Shown: one piece after another, positions 63,836 to 64,000 of the stretch
Position numbering within the stretch: the stretch's first letter is position 1
How the letters are laid out: every line of letters begins with the position of its first letter
NCBI RefSeq assembly: GCF_000316625.1
Contig: NC_019676.1
Span: 5,536,501-5,600,500 of the forward strand
Direction: 5' to 3'
DNA: 64,000 nt
Source of the DNA: Nostoc sp. PCC 7107
Lineage (GTDB): Bacteria; Cyanobacteriota; Cyanobacteriia; Cyanobacteriales; Nostocaceae
Program-made: the position numbers and the translations under genes
The notes under the pieces: generated by a model
The model's database searches: none
The model's input: the letters and a program-made list of their open reading frames with translations, nothing else
Told to the model about the DNA's origin: nothing

Positions 63836-64000
63836 TTGGGCAGCATTAGAGGCAATGGACGATGAGGGTATTGATTACTCCGATATCCCACCATTGACAG
63901 AGGAGTTTTTTGAGAAAGCAACTCTACGAATTCCTGCAACTCAAGCACAGCAGTTAGTTCAGATTGAACCTGATGTGTTGAAGTGGTTTCAAGCTCAAGA
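63798..64000 (+). CDS. BrnA-like antitoxin, cut by the window end
   Basis: 67 residues are visible (MSGEDLSSTSRTNWAALEAM, then DYSDIPPLTEEFFEKATLRIP). This is the BrnA pattern: an acidic N-terminus before a ribbon-helix-helix. It overlaps the BrnT gene in another frame, as is usual for the pair. The C-terminus lies outside the window. Confidence 0.8.
   Translation, partial: MSGEDLSSTSRTNWAALEAMDDEGIDYSDIPPLTEEFFEKATLRIPATQAQQLVQIEPDVLKWFQAQ

Overview
The window comes from a filamentous, probably heterocyst-forming cyanobacterium (Nostocales, Nostoc/Calothrix-like). Evidence: dense HIP1 palindromes (GCGATCGC) inside and between genes, psb34 (the ssl1498 family of photosystem II assembly), UPF0182 and DUF4912 proteins, several TPR-CHAT proteins, short heptameric repeats (AATTACG), and a CRISPR array whose repeats end in ATTGAAAC. 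Functions are assigned from motifs read by eye; no database search was run.

Layout. 1-8.9 kb: ABC exporter, Uma2 nuclease, a secreted TPR-CHAT protease-like protein, then a minus-strand block (COG3650 protein, inositol monophosphatase, nuclease lipoprotein, 2Fe-2S ferredoxin) and tRNA-Ser(GGA). 9.3-14.7 kb: membrane CHAT protein, psb34, TPR protein. 14.7-29.6 kb: a dispersed membrane-associated module: DUF3137-LemA (minus), DUF4129-DUF4350-MoxR-(broken VapBC)-DUF58 (plus), a CHAT-less TPR protein, a dienelactone hydrolase, an SDR pseudogene, then SpoIIM, a membrane protein and RDD. 29.8-32.2 kb: CRISPR array of 31 good repeats plus one degenerate repeat, with no cas genes in the window. 32.2-46.9 kb: ArsC/Spx-like protein, leuS, sbcD, a 33-aa membrane peptide gene, pentapeptide-TPR protein, UPF0182, CorA, M16 peptidase. 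46.9-51.1 kb: a 211-bp MITE-like element, a 21-bp insertion repeat, a six-domain response regulator/diguanylate cyclase, a CheY-like receiver and gene remnants. 51.1-60.5 kb: phosphodiester glycosidase, DUF4912, VOC and Tat-exported proteins, a serine recombinase that has lost its catalytic residues, ferredoxin-MBL protein, pyrH-frr and a thioredoxin-like protein.

The most unusual part is the right end, 60.9-64 kb. The last ~41 bp of an alpha/beta-hydrolase gene, starting at GTTAGTC, recur twice more downstream. Each recurrence directly follows an 86-89 bp hairpin that looks like an integron attC site. The units so defined each carry one two-gene toxin-antitoxin-like pair: PIN toxin/antitoxin, small protein/aspartic protease, BrnT/BrnA. 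I read this as a tandem cassette array that uses the hydrolase 3' end as its attachment site and restores it at each insertion. The repeats and gene content are visible in the sequence; the mechanism is inference.

Other signals: a 21-bp repeat sitting exactly inside HIP1 sites, with an occupied and an unoccupied version of the same flank about 40 bp apart; three consecutive CRISPR spacers with inverted repeats; and two terminator-like hairpins with no gene upstream of them.
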